Below the pieces are notes generated by a model. That model saw only the letters and a list, made by a program, of their open reading frames with translations. It was not told the origin of the DNA and searched no databases. DNA of 64,000 bases, taken from positions 372,001 to 436,000 of the forward strand of contig JAPDRO010000001.1 of assembly GCA_030247885.1 (NCBI GenBank), given 5' to 3'. Source of the stretch: Taxawa tesnikishii (nom. ined.) (Eukaryota; Ascomycota; Dothideomycetes; Dothideales). This document shows positions 43,554 through 56,642 of this stretch, one piece after another (positions within the stretch are counted from its first letter, which is position 1; each line of letters begins with the position of its first letter). The translations under genes and the position numbers were made by a program.

Positions 43554-44299
43554 CTACCGTCTATACGCCGGAGCGCCCTGAGGCGGCGGCCCGTAGCCAC
43601 CGTGACCCTGCGGCGTCCTTCTGAAACGCAACATCTCCGCCTCTTGGCGCCGTCTGTACTCCATCTCCTCCTCCTCCCTCGCTCTGCCGCGCATCTCGTG
43701 CTCCCGTCTCTCATGCTCCCGCCTATCCTGTTCCCGCTGCATTTCGAACCGCATCCGCTCTTCTCTAAACCGGGCGTCTGCTTCTCGAGCTGCCTGCTCG
43801 CGCATAGTAAGCCCATGACCTGGAGGCGGCTGGTGCTGATGCTGGTGCTGATGCTGGTGCTGGTGCGGGTGCTGCGGTGGTAGGGTCGCCATGGGTTGTT
43901 GCTGGCCGTAGCGCTGCTGTTGCTGTGCCTGTTGCTGCGCGGCTTGTTGTTCTTGACGATATTTGACTTCGTGCTCACGTTGGCGGAGGTCGAACTCGAT
44001 GCGCTCTCGTTGTTCGCGTTGCTGATCGCGCCAGGCGGCTTCTTGTTGTGCGCGTGCCATCTCTTCGCCTCTGCTAATTTGCCGTTGGTGCATGCCAGGG
44101 TGTTGATGTCCACCGAGCGACGCGTTGTGCGAGTGGTGGAGCTGATTTTGCTGCTGCTGTTGCTGGTTTTGTTGTTGCTGGTTTTGTTGCTGCTGCTGCT
44201 GCTGCTGCGACTGCATGTGCTGGATGTGTGGCGCTGGTCCGGGAGGCTGTGCATATGGGTTCCGCTGTAGGATCTGAGCTGGTGGCTGTTGCTGCGACG

Positions 44300-44337
<38 letters not shown>

Positions 44338-47300
44338 GGCTGAGGCGTTGGCGCTGACGGCAGATGCTGTGGATGTTGGGGCGGAGGGGTTGATTCGGGG
44401 GCTGGTTTATCGAAGGCGTGCGCGAGTGCGACAACGGATGCGCGTGTGGCGGAGGAGACGGGTTAGGGCGCGAATTCAGCACTCCCAAGGCAGATCGGTG
44501 TTGTTGATAGAAAGGGTGCACATCGCGCTCTAGTGGAGTGGGCGGATGCGATAGGTGTGGTGAACCTGTCGGTGGCGGTGGGCCACCCGGAAGACGTGGG
44601 TTCCACTCTTGTCTCGTCGCACTACCGGGCTGAGAGCCGCTTGTTGGTGCTTCGTGTTTCAGTGGTGTTGGTGGCTGGGCCGGCTGAGAGAAGGAACCAC
44701 GGTGGAACAGAGGCCGGGGCATGGCTTGCTGACCGAACGGCTCTCTCGCCGTTGGCTGAGTAGCAACTGGAGTAGCTGCTGATGCACGCAGTGTGGAAGG
44801 CGCGGGCGATTGAGCACGGTTCAGGATGCTTGATGGACCCTGATCGCTCATACGTTTGGAAGGCCGTGGCTCTTCCGGTTCAGAATTGAGAAGCGCATTT
44901 AGGTTTGACGTCTTGCGAGGCTCTGGCGGAGCTACAGGTTTGGTGAGACTCGGAGCTGGCGACGCGGCTGGTGCTGCTGGCACAGAGTTCGGCCTGAATT
45001 CGTCCTTCTTCGGTGGTGATGGATTCGGCACCAACCGCACAGGAGGTTGCAGTGGGGTTGGAGCCAACGACGTAGGCGGGCTCAGTATATTTCTGAGGAT
45101 ACTCTGGCCAGGCCTCGACGTCGGAATCGAAGAAAGGGTCGGTGTTGGGGCCCGCTCTTCCGCAAATGGCTTTCTATCCGGTGGAGGTTGATGTAGCTGT
45201 GCAACCGGTGGAGGCTGAGGTATGAGCGGAGCGTGCAAGGGGTGGCCCGAGTGCAGCTGGGGAACGCGTTCTTGAGACTGGGATAGACGTTCCTGCCGCG
45301 CTTGTAGGTTCATTGCGCGCTCTTGCTCTTCGATCAACCTTCTCCGCCACTCAGAATTTGGGTCCTGTGCTTCTTGTTGAAGACGGGCTTGCTGTTGGCT
45401 CTGCTGCTGTTGGATGAAGTTTTGCGAGGTCTGCGGCATATGACGACTCGAAACCAGCGCTTGAATGCTAGGGCGTGGTTCGACCTTGGTCTCTGTAAAG
45501 AATCCCATCTTCGGGCCAGGAGGAGGCTGCGTCGGCCGCGTTTGGCTGGCCTGAGGCTCCTTTCGCTGTGCTGGTGGTGACGCCGCTGCCGGAGCTGGAC
45601 TTGGCACAACACGCTGCAGTACGGGGGTCAAATGAGAAGAAACGGAGAACCGATGCTGCGACGGGAACTGCGATGCCATCGTCAAGGGCACGGACGGGTG
45701 TGAAGTTACAGCAGGTTCATCCAGTTCCATGGCGTCTGCATGGGAAGCGAGCTGACGAGGGATCACCGGCGTAGGGTTGTCATATTTCCGCTTGACGATT
45801 GGCGTAGGGGTTGGCGGATCACCCATCTTTTCGCCCCTTTCGCGCCTAGCATTAGCGTTGTTCGCCGCATCAATGAGATCCTGCCGATTGCCACTTTCAA
45901 CATGACGCTGGTAATTGTTCTTGACCTGCCGAGATAGTAAGAATCTGTACATAGATATCTCCCTTGCAGTTGCCCCTTACCATCGTCGCCGTCTTCGTCT
46001 TCATGTGTGCAGCGATCGCAGCAAAGTCTGTGCCAAAATACTCGATGTACTTGATGAAATCGGTGTTCTCCGGAACCGACCAGTAGCTTGAGGGGCCAGG
46101 CCGAGACGGCTCGCCGCTGGTCCGTGGCCTTTCACTGCCTTCGACCGCAGGTGCCGCCTGTACAAAGCTTTCCTGTGGGTACAAGGCCGGCATGTCCTTC
46201 GCCAGAGAATGATGGCCAGTCTGAAATCCAGTGAGAAGACTAGCTTCCTCGAGACTTTGAGCTCTCGCAAGCTCTTCTTTGCTAAGATCGCTCCTGGGAA
46301 GTCCGGGTCTGTCCATCTTCATCGGCGAAGCGGCGGGCGCGGCCGCGAGCGGTTGTTGTGTCTTAATCCTCCTGGTAGCCTTCTCTGTAGCCGCGTTCTT
46401 TCTCCTCTTCGCAGGTTTTTCCGGACCTGGCTCGCCCGTGACTTCCGATTTGTCGGCACCCTTTCTACCTGACGCAGGCGTGGAACTTACGATTTTAGCC
46501 TCATTGCTGCTCTCTGCGTAGTTGGACGTACGCGCCACGTTGCGCCTCGGCCTCCCCGTTTGAGACACTCCTTGTCCCACTGACGCAGAGCCAACGTTAG
46601 AATCCTCACCACGACTAAGGTCCGCCATTAGCTGTGCGCCTTTGCCACGAGGTGCTCGGCCGCCTCTGCCCCTAGTTCCCTTGCCTCTCCTCCACTTCTT
46701 CGTGATGTTGAACCTACCATCCCACTTGTTCGCGTAGTAATGATGAATGCAATCTTGATATGTTCTCCCGGGCAACCGAGCCGCAATTTCGCCCCATTTC
46801 TTCGGTCTTTCCTTGAAAGTATCCAAGAAAATCTTCTCCTCCTCCTCGTTGAATCTGGCGAGTGGAGGCTCGTAACCGAAGACGTCTGTAAGGCGCCATG
46901 CGCTCCTGTAACGATTGCAGTTCTTGAAGATACGACGCTCTCTGGCTTCACCGACGAGCATGTCCGGTATTTTGGCTTCCTTTTCTTTATCAGCTTGCAC
47001 CCTGTTGTTCTCCCTATCGATTCTTTCTTGTTCCAAACGAGCTGTTTCTTCCGACTCTTTCAGAACCTGCTGAATGTCATATTCGCTGCTGTACTTGTGT
47101 GCCCTGCCAGTTCTTCGCTCTATGAATGCTTCTGTTTCAGCAGCTAAGAAGGCAATCTCAGGCTCTACAACAGGTTCAGCTGATTTGTGTCTCTCAATCT
47201 CGTCCTTCTGCTCTCTTTCCCTGTCCAGAAGTAGTGTATCATGCTTCCACTTCCGATACACTTCCAAATATTTGCTTTGAAGCTCTTGCTGCAGCCCATC

Positions 47301-50139
47301 CTCCTCTTCCTGTTGATGCTGGAGTGCGGCAACGATGGCATCCTTAGCAACGTTCTGTCGGCTTACACCCTCGCGGAAAACGTCACGCTCCGACAGCGGA
47401 GAAGGTGGAGATTTACAGAGGTAGGGTAGGTTGATGGTTACCGGGCTTTGCTTCCTGATTGGCATGATGCCGTCAAGCGCTTGGTTTTCCGGCCTGACGG
47501 GGTTTTCCGCCCGGGCCTCGGCGTCCTCCTCCTCCTCCTCTTCCTTGGGAGTGAGCAAGTCCTGGCGTGCCTCCTCGTCTGCATCATGAACTTCTGCTGA
47601 TGGGGACTCTTCATCAGCCACTTGGGACCGTGGCTCGACAGATGGTGAGCCAGGAGGTGAGACAATTTCGTTCTGATCTGGCAAGTCCTTCACGGAGATC
47701 TTGGCAAGTCGAGCGATTTGCTCCAGAGGCGTAGTTGCTCTGTACTCACGCGCGCTCAAGTCGATCATTTGACTTTCGAGGCGTGTCTTTTGTCGCTCGA
47801 ACTTGTCCTTGTTATTAGCAAAGTCTTCTTCGTCAAGGTCCATCCCGTCGTCATCACTGAAGTCATCGGACGACATTATATCTGACGTTTTGGGGGTTCA
47901 GGAGATGACTTGGCGATATCCATAGGCTCGTATGGAGCTCCATCATCTGCAGCGCTAGAGCTTGCTCCAACCGAAGGACGAGTCTCACGCTCATCTCGCA
48001 ATCCATTCGTAGTCCCCATAGCCTCCATCTCCATTGGTTGAGGGACCGGCGTAGTGCCTTTAGCGGGCACTTGCATCTCCACAGCAGCTGGCTTCTCGTT
48101 AGAAGCCCCCACTTGTCGTGCGGTCACGTCTTGGTCTTGAGCTACAGATGGGCGCGCAATATTCTGCTCTTTCTCTTCCCCAGCTGCATCGCGTTTGGCA
48201 GGAACAACGTTTTCCCGGTATACGGGCGCTCCAGGTCTTATCCATTGATTCCAATTTGGTGGTCGATTGAGTGGTGCCATGGACATGGACCCACGCGCAG
48301 CTTGTGGCGGTCCTCTCTCGGGAACCCTATTGGGCGGTGCAGGCCCTCGTTCAGCAGCTCTCCGAGCGATGGGAGCGGTAGGAGGAACTCTATCAGCCTT
48401 TGGTGCCGTCGGGATTCCCGGACTTTGCAGTTGCGGAGAGGCGTTAAACGGAAGTGCGTTTCTGGGCCCGCTAGGGGCGGTCGGTGGAGGAGTTCCAAGC
48501 TTGGGCGGCGGAAAATCTGCTGACTTGCGCTCAAGGCTGAATGACCGTCGCTTACCTTGTTCAGAACTTTGGTTGTACGGCATGGACTGGCTTGCGTTGG
48601 CTTCGGTAGGCCTCGGTCCAGAGAATGATGATCGGGGAGAAGGCGGTACGCTTCCCTGGGCTTGCGGAGGTTTACCCAAAGGCCGCTCGTCTCGAGGAGG
48701 AAACACGAAATGGGAACCCTGCATTGGATGCGCTCCCAGTCTCTCATCAGCTCTGGGACCTGTAGGAATGTTCGGCTGCTGAGTGTTGGCTCCCCATGAC
48801 TTTGGACCCTGCCCCTTGTCCGAGATGCTATCTCTAAGACCAGAAATCGGTGGACCTTCAAGCGATGCGCGCGGTGCTCTTGGTGCAGTTGGCGGTGGAG
48901 CAGCCACTTGCGCCTGGAGTTGCGCCTTTGGTGCTACTGGTGCGCTTTTCGGGACCGGTGATGGAGCGGTAGGGACTTGGGCAGCCGGCTGGGAGGGAGG
49001 CGGAGCCGGACGACTCTCCGGCGCTCTCCATACGTTCGAGGGCGAAGCATTGTACGACGGAGGTCGGACAGAGACTGAGCCGAAAGCAGGCACTTGAGGC
49101 GCTTGCTGTGGTGGTGGAGATCCGCGTGCTCCATATCTGCTGTTCGTGGATTCGATCCGTCCAGCGAGATGATCCGGTTGTGGAGGCACTTCCCGCCTAG
49201 GCTCTTTAGGAGGAACGGGTAAGCTTGGGGGTGGAGGTCGTCTACTTGCAAAGTCATCCCGTTGAGCTTCCTGAGGTGCGAGTCTGTCGTTCGAGAACTG
49301 ATGGGATACCGGAGGCTGTTGATGAGGTGATGCTGGCCGTGAGAGAACATCGTTAATGTGGCGTGGCTCAAAGCGGTTAGGAAGTTGCTCCCTTCTGAAG
49401 CGCTCCTCCTCACGATCCCTTTCGTCTCGTTCCACTCTGCGATCCTCTTCTCTTCGGTCTACACGCCAGTCGTCTCTCTCTCCTCTGGACTGGTCTCGGG
49501 GCATCCACCGTGACTGTGGGGAGCGTTCTCTTGGCCGGAAGGTGCTTCGGTCGTCTAGCGGAGGGCCGCGTCTGCCACGGTCACGAAAGTCAAAGTCACC
49601 CCTCCCTCTGCCCCGCCCTCTACCACTGAAGCCCCTCTGCTGAATGAGGACGGCGCAGGGAACGGCGGCGGATCAGAATACGTGGATCCGGCAGAAGACG
49701 GGCCGTCTCGAGAAGACCTTCGGGCTCTGCCTATATCGAGCTCGCGCAGTGGAAAGTCCCGGCTATCTCTGGGCGGTCTCGGCGGTGGAGAACGTCGCAG
49801 CCCTGGTGAAGGTAGCCTGTGAGGAAAGTTTCTGTAGTCCCGCTCTCTGAACGTGCGATCTCTGTCCGTACCCAATGGTGGCGCATCTCTAAGCTCGCGA
49901 TACTCAGGTCGAGGCGGACCACCTCTACCGCGGGGCCCCAACGGCGCCGACGGGCCTAATCCTGGCGGTGGACCACGTGGGCCATCGTTGAAAACTCGTG
50001 GGCCTCTTGGAGCGTCTGCCCCGCCACGAAAGTTGGAGTTGAAGGTGCCGGAAAGTCTTCGACCGGGGAATCGCGGCGGCGAGCGGGAGCGGTCCCGTGG
50101 TATATAGCGCTGTTCATTCGGAGGAGGATATCGTGACAT
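43554..50139 (-). CDS. SNT1: SNT1-like SANT corepressor (NCoR/SMRT-type)
   Basis: Large nuclear protein of about 2170 residues, related to yeast Snt1 of the Set3 HDAC complex and to animal NCoR/SMRT. The N-terminus is Arg/Gly/Pro-rich (MSRYPPPNEQRYIPRDRSRS). A conserved Lys-rich region holds KYLEVYRKWKHDTLLLDRER and FIERRTGRAHKYSSEYDIQQ. SANT-1 includes FNEEEEKIFLDTFKERPKKW then GEIAARLPGRTYQDCIHHYY. SANT-2 includes SYWSVPENTDFIKYIEYFGT. The C-terminal third is Gln/His/Pro-rich and ends with Arg/Glu repeats (AREADARFREERMRFEMQRE). One intron, 45926-45980, interrupts SANT-2 at KTATM/VKNNYQRH. Three one-base breaks: about 49632-49645, the T4 run 47888-47891 (SPEPPK continues KTSDIMSSDD) and the G4 run 44386-44389. 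The segments join into one gene because each break rejoins cleanly. The stop at 43554 is uncertain. Confidence 0.8.
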
Positions 50140-51881
50140 TGTTGTTAGCGCCAGTCCTCACTGTGTAGCATGTAGCCGGAACGTGTTTTGATCAGGTGGT
50201 TTTTAGCGCGGACAGCCAGCCGAAGTTTCTGATTGGAGACGCGAGCCGAGCGCCCCTTGCGGCGATGCAGATGTGCTTGCAAGACCTGTTCGAAGTGTTA
50301 ACTTACTTGCGCTGTTGTCGAAAGCGTCGGTTGTCGAAGTGAGGACGGAATGTCGGTGGCTAGCGTACGGTATGAAGGTGACGTGCAGCAGCAGCAAAGT
50401 TGTGTCGTCTGTCAAGGTTGGATGTCGAAACGCCCAAAATGCGTTAGCGCTTCCGGGTGCGCTGTGGGGCTACGGATTAAAGAAGCACGGACGGGTCTTA
50501 GATCCAGTCCGAGTTGAAGGAAAGGGTCAAACTCGGTCTCTCCTCTCGAACGCTGTTCGTGTGAGCTGCGTGCGCAATCAGACTGCTGCGGTCCTTCCGG
50601 GTGTCGACGTTCGTAGCCTCTTGAGGAGAGCTGTTAGCGGTCGTTTCTGGAAAGTCCTGCGGTCTATGAGCGGACACCGATTGCCGTGGCGGTGACGGAA
50701 CGCGCTTTGCCTGGACAATGCAATGAATGAACATAAGGCTACAAATCGGCGGCGGCGCGTCCTTTAGGGCATGTCCGGGCGTTGAAGGTAGCCGGAATGT
50801 GGCCGACAGCGAACAAGCTGAAAGAGTCGGCTGGCCGGGCGCCGTCTGGAGCAGTGTGATGATGTTGTGATGTGGCCTGTCGATGTCGTTGTAGAAGAGA
50901 GAAAGAGGGCAGGGCAGAAGCGTGTGCGGAGAGATTGTGTACTAGGGAAGGCTTGAACGGGACCCGCCTGCTTGGTGGCCCCTGTGCGACTCGCGAGCAT
51001 GTCAAGGAAGTGGGACTGTGAGCAGGCAGCGTTGCAGGCAACGGAGCCGCCAAAACGATTGGTCTGTCTCAGCTGCATATTTTAGAATTACGCCAGCATA
51101 CGCATGTAAAGTGCGCCGCGTGGAAGATCTTTGGAAGGAAGCTAAGCATGGGCCTACCCGTTGCTGTGGTCCACAGATGCCATCCTTTTCTTAGCCGCAA
51201 GCCCGCATAAACGCTACAGCCCGGCTGCTACTCGTGGCTGGCACCCAAACAGAACGAACAGTAGACTGACTGTTGCTGCCTCTCGCTTCCGGGCAGCACG
51301 ATGCTGCGTAAAGTCTCAGTAGTTCAATTCGCGGTCATCTACCGCCAGTATGGAATCAGTCTTGAAAGCTGAGGCCTTGCACCAGGAGCCTAAAGTGCCG
51401 GGTTGTCCTGATAAGCGACGGGGGAGAGCGGTTCGCTGGTGTTCAAGGTTCAGCCCGATTCATGCGTCTAGCATGGAGTAGCGCCTCGGCAGCCACACGT
51501 TGCCCTCATGCATGGTGATGGAAGGGGTCTTTATGCAAGTGTTACTGGTCGCATCGGCAGCATCTTTGGGCTGGAGTCATCAGGTCACGGGCAGCGACAT
51601 TCGTTGTTTACCTTAGCGAACAGCGTACAAGCCGCTCACAGTATGAATTTGAGTAACATATCTGAAGTGTGACAGGACACCCCGTTTTCGAATGTTTCGG
51701 ATCTTCGTCCACTGCCGATCCCACTATTCGCCAGCGGCTAGCCGTGTGGATCTTCCTTAGTCAGCGTTGGTCGAAATTCTTTTCCACGAATACCAAGACT
51801 ATATACATCACGCGAGTAGAGTAGGTATCTGCTTTGGACCAAACAAACCACTCGCAGTGAAAACACAGAATCGTGTAGAAA
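50140..51881. other. Shared upstream region of SNT1 and deoxyhypusine synthase
   Basis: A 1.7-kb head-to-head spacer, the longest between conserved genes here. It probably holds the long 5' leader typical of regulators like SNT1. Short open frames on the minus strand at 50739-51078 have no motif. No RNA gene is seen. Confidence 0.4.
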
Positions 51882-53074
51882 ATGGCAAGCAGCGACAAGA
51901 CCACCGCTGCCGCACCCAACGGTGCTACAGACGCCGTACTCAAGCCATCCGATCCCGTACCGGAAGGATCCGTACCAGTTGCCGGGCTGGACTTCGACAA
52001 GTATGCTGGTAGGGATATGACAGCGGCCGAAATGGTCGAGAACATGGCTAGCATGGGGTTCCAAGCCAGTTCAGTCGGGCAGGCAGCTCAGATCATCAAT
52101 GGCATGGTATGCGATGATTTCTCTTAAGCTTGGGGCGCAACTGATCGTGATCAGAGAGCGTGGCGAGATCCGGAAACTGGACAAGGAACAACCATCTTCC
52201 TAGGTTACACGTCGAATCTGATCTCATCCGGTCTGCGGGAGACGCTCAGGTGGCTTGTGCAACACAAGCATGTCTCAGCTATAGTGACCACGGCTGGCGG
52301 CGTTGAAGAGGACTTCATCAAATGCCTTGCTCCTACATATCTGAGTTCGTTCTCGGCTCGTGGCAAGGATCTTCGCGCACAAGGTATGAACCGTATAGGT
52401 AATCTCGTCGTGCCAAACAACAACTACTGCGAATTCGAGGACTGGGTCGTGCCCATCCTAGATAAGATGCTGGAGGAACAAGAAGCTAGCAAGAACTCCG
52501 AAGAGCCGCTCCACTGGACACCTAGCAAGATCATCAACCGTCTAGGGAAGGAAATCAACGACGAACGCTCCGTCTATTACTGGGCCTGGAAGAACGAAGT
52601 TCCTGTATTTTGCCCTGCGCTTACTGATGGTAGCCTTGGCGACATGCTGTACTTCCACACCTTCAAGTCTTCACCGCAGCAGTTGCGCATTGACCTTGTC
52701 GAAGACATCCGCAAGATCAACACGATTGCGGTTCGGGCCAAGCGTGCAGGAATGATTATCCTCGGCGGCGGCATTGTTAAGCATCACATTGCCAATGCCT
52801 GCCTCATGCGCAATGGTGCGGAAAGCGCCGTGTACATCAACACAGCAAACGAGTTCGACGGCAGCGATGCAGGAGCCCGGCCAGACGAGGCGGTGAGCTG
52901 GGGAAAGATCAAGGCAGATGGCGACAGCGTCAAGGTGAGATTAACAACCGGCCGGAAATTGCGGCGAGGTGCAGTTCGTCAAGCTGACCGAACCAGGTTT
53001 ATGCGGAGGCCACCGTCGTCTTCCCGTTGATTGTCGCGGCTACTTTTGCCAAGGTCGTCAAACATGCACCCTAA
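51882..53074 (+). CDS. DYS1: Deoxyhypusine synthase
   Basis: Transfers the aminobutyl group of spermidine to a lysine of eIF5A, using NAD; cytosolic and essential. Three exons: 51882-52106, 52155-52934 and 52997-53074, with introns of 48 and 62 nt. Family landmarks: [78 protein letters not shown] and [20 protein letters not shown] with the catalytic-site His. [15 protein letters not shown] carries the Lys that forms the enzyme intermediate. The end, [20 protein letters not shown], is standard. About 360 residues, normal. No frame break. The ATG at 51882 gives [17 protein letters not shown]. Confidence 0.95.
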
Positions 53075-53625
53075 GTCCCTGCGCAGCAGCCATGACAATG
53101 ACCCCTGTCGAGCTGTGCCACACATTTGGTGGTGTGCGTAGTTTGACACCGCAGGCACGTTCCGTATTGCAGGCAACACTCGTGAGCATCAGGCTTTCCG
53201 GGCGGGCAGAAGCGTAACTCAAAGCATCCTTATGACCGGTGGTGTTTTGTGAAGAAGGTTGTGTTCAAACAAGGCATCCAATGAGTGAAACGTGAGAACG
53301 CCGCCCCTTCGGTTAGCGGTGCGCTTCCGCCCCGCACTAACATTGACGATCCCGCCGCGTGTGAATCAGTCTTCCGTATCGATAGACTGCATCACGTTTG
53401 TTGGAGCCTGCAGCGCACCTGCATCCTTTTCTTCTCAGCCTCAAGTTCGTTTCCTTTCTATTTTTCATTACAGCACACGCTGTCTTCGAGCTGTCTTCTC
53501 ATGACGGGCATGTGAGACATTTTACCTCCAGAGCCCGTGACCGCACTCTGTCACGCTCGCTCACCAAACACTAAGCCTTCCAACAATCTACGACACCGGC
53601 CACGCCGGTTGTACACCATCATAAC
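53075..53625. other. Intergenic between tandem plus-strand genes
   Basis: The 3' flank of DYS1 and the promoter of the MATH/RING gene. CT-rich, with no recognisable gene. Confidence 0.4.
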
Positions 53626-56600
53626 ATGGGAACTGTAGCAGAGCCTTTGTTGACGTTGAACTTGCAGCACGTCGGCTTCGGAGATCAGATTCACACATCC
53701 GCTCAGGCCAACTCCCACTCTCCAACCAATACCACTTCCTCTAGCAGTCAGCAACAACACCCGGACATCACACTGAGTCACATACTTCGGCACCAACACG
53801 CAATGGACAGCGAAGCTTCTATACAACAGTCACCTCCGATGTTGCCGGATGAGGCGGCCCTAGCCGACGAGATGTATCGGACAGCCCATGAGCCGTCTCC
53901 ACCTCAGCAATCACTAGAGAGTGAGGATAATCAATCACATGCTACACCCCGGACCAGACCCAGATCTGCGAATGGCTCCGACAGAGAAAGCGTTGGCGAT
54001 GGCGACGACCAGAGTGATGGTGGTCATGACGATGGTGATGGCAGCCGCTCGAGGGACAGCCTTGCCGGTGACGATCGTATCATGAGTTTCTATCCGTTTC
54101 ACGAGGAGGATTCGATTCCACACGAAGAGGAACTCAAATCTATGGAGGCTGTCGCGGAGCAGAGCGCCTACAACGACGACTATTGGGAGCAGCGGTGCTT
54201 CTTCAGCCTTGCAGACGATCCCGAAATTGTCGCGGGTGAGAGTGGCAAGATTGAGTGGCGGGCAGATAAGTTCTTCGGAACAAAGGAAAACCCGAACAGG
54301 AGTCTGATCATGTTTTCTGACACTGTTTCCATCGGTGGATATGACTGGAGGATCAAGCTGCTGCCACGAGGCAACGACTCCACTGACCGTGTTGGCGTAT
54401 TTGTGGAGAACGTCAGCATCAGCTCCATGGCTGACGAAGAGTGGCCAGAAGATCAACTTCCCTTACCCAGTATCAGTGGCATCAAGGTCATGCAACGCCG
54501 AAGCGTGGCAGCTCAGATTGGTGTGCTCATGTACAACCCGGACGAGTCCCGAGTGCACGAATTCAAATCAGACGCGCATCAGTTCACGAGGGACTCTCCT
54601 GATTATGGGTGGTCGCGTTTTACAGCGCTTCCGTGGTATGAGCTCCACAGAAGACAGTACATGCAACGGCAACCGCTGGTCCACAGGGACAAGCTTGCCG
54701 TCAAAGCCTTTGTACGGGTTGTGGATGATTCTACGAGATGCCTTTGGGCAAAGGAGGTCCTGCCGCGTGACATGGTTGCCAGAACGGGCTCAGTACCTCC
54801 TCCCTCTGGACCCATAGGCATCGTGCTTAGCTTGTGGCTCCACTCTGACTGGTGGAGAAGTCTACTGCAATCGATCACTATATCCGAGCCCGGGGTGAAT
54901 CCTCCCTAGTGTTTGCGCTGCAGAACTCACAGGGCGCCCCTTCTCCAGAAGTGCAGCAGAGCAAGAAATCTACTCCTTTGCTCGAGTCTCTCCAGAAAAT
55001 GCTGTATTACATGCGGTCGAGGACGCTCAGAGATACCGGTTGGCTGAACAATATAGCGCAAGAGTTTCAGAAAGCACTACAACTAGACTCTGAGAATGCC
55101 CGGTACAACAGCTCTAGCGATGTTGTCCAAACCATGGATGCGATGTGCGCAATCGTGGGCAAGGAACTACTCTATAGGACTGCCTCCGTTCAACACATCC
55201 GCACCGTCTTCGAAGAAGTAGTCCATCGCCTCCCGATAGCAGGTCACACCACCATCCAAGGCGCAGTCAATGCATTCTCGGACTGGCATCGCATGAGCAT
55301 ACAGGGACACGTTGTGAATTTGGAACTCGAGCGACAAGTTTTCGACAAGGGGAAGCGGTGCTTCAAGAAGTTGATGCACAAGGTAGAGCTCAGTGACCAC
55401 ATCACAGTACACGACGAGCTGTACACCCTATATGCTGTCGTTACACACAGAGGCTTTCTCACCTCTGGTTCTTATCGGGCATATATAAGGCCTGCTGGGA
55501 TTGGTACCTCGTGGTACCGCCACGGAAACAGCAGTGTGACATGCTTGACAAGAAAGGAGGCGGTCGTTGCGCATGAGGGCAAGTCCGACATGGCAGCTTT
55601 AGAGGAGCCCACATCCAACGACGCGCGAGACCGTTACACGCGTTACCTGTTCTCGAAAGACGAAGAAGTGGCGTACTTTGTCTGCTACGTCCGCGATGAA
55701 GCGGAGGCCGAAGACGAGGAGTGGGACGTTCCAGAGTGGATTGTCAACAGTTTCAAGGATCCCATTGACGGCCTTGGTGAAACTGCCCGAGCAAACATTC
55801 CACTTCCAGAGTTTCCACTTCTCCCCGCCGCATCCGCTCCTCTTATCTCTGAGATGATGAGCAGCCAGACACGCGAGGACGTGATCATGAGTGATGCTCC
55901 GGAAGTTGATGAAGGCGGTGACACTCATCCCATTGAACCCTTGCCCGTACCTACATTCCTGCTCAACCGCACATCTGACGGCACCCATGAGAACGGTATC
56001 GCTGCATCAGATGACGATCGAATGGTTCAGTCAGTCGTCCTTGAAGTTAACGGACCAAGTGGAGACGCCTCTAGCAGTTTTCCTAAAGATGATCAGGCAG
56101 CAGAGTACCAGGCAAGCTCGCCAACCCAGCGAAATGGTACTGCAAGCCAAGTGGAACAGGTCGTCACGCATGATAACATCAGATACTTTGGACAATCATT
56201 CTATAACGGTGGTCTTCTCAACGGCGATTATCACGGTGAGGGTCATCTCATCTACCTTTCCGGCGATGAGTACGACGGTTCGTTCTCCCACGGCAAACGT
56301 CAAGGCCAGGGCAGTATGACGTATCAGAACGGCGACACATACAAAGGCGAATGGCAACAAGACACGCACCACGGCCAGGGCACCTACACCGAAGCGAAAA
56401 CGGGTAACGTCTACAGCGGTGGTTGGGAGGAAGGCAGGAAGTGCGGTGAGGGCGTGACTTACTGGAAGGTATCGGAGGAGGAAAAGAAGCTTTGCCGGAT
56501 CTGCGTCGAAAACGAGGTTGATGCGGCGTTCTACGACTGCGGCCATGTAGTGGCTTGCAGGGAGTGCGCGAACCAGGTCGTCGATTGCCCGGTTTGCAGG

Positions 56601-56642
56601 AAGCGCGTGAGGGATGTGCTCAAGCTGTACTATATGGCATAA
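53626..56642 (+). CDS. MATH / degenerate USP / MORN / RING-finger protein
   Basis: Multidomain ubiquitin-related protein of about 1005 residues, like the fungal proteins labelled 'MATH and UCH domain'. Order: acidic disordered N-terminus; MATH domain (GKIEWRADKFFGTKENPN to DKLAVKAFVRVVDDSTRCLW, residues about 205-375); a USP-like fold with LHSDWWRSLLQSI as Cys-box equivalent and YTLYAVVTHRGFLTSGSYRA then YIRP as His-box equivalent; four MORN-like repeats (HGEGHLIYLSGDEYDGSF, QGQGSMTYQNGDTYKGEW); and a C-terminal C3HC4 RING (CRICVENEVDAAFYDCGHVV then ACRECANQVVDCPVC). The expected catalytic Cys is Asp and the His is Ser, so deubiquitinase activity is unlikely. The RING predicts E3 activity. 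A one-base break near 54870 joins SLLQS to HYIRARGESSLVFALQN. The start could be 53626 or the ATG at 53803 (MDSEASIQQ). Confidence 0.82.

Noticed and set aside
42266-43624. 452-codon open frame on the plus strand
   Set aside because: It spans the TGC repeat and runs antisense through the SNT1 C-terminus. Composition is Ser/Arg/Ala noise with no motif.
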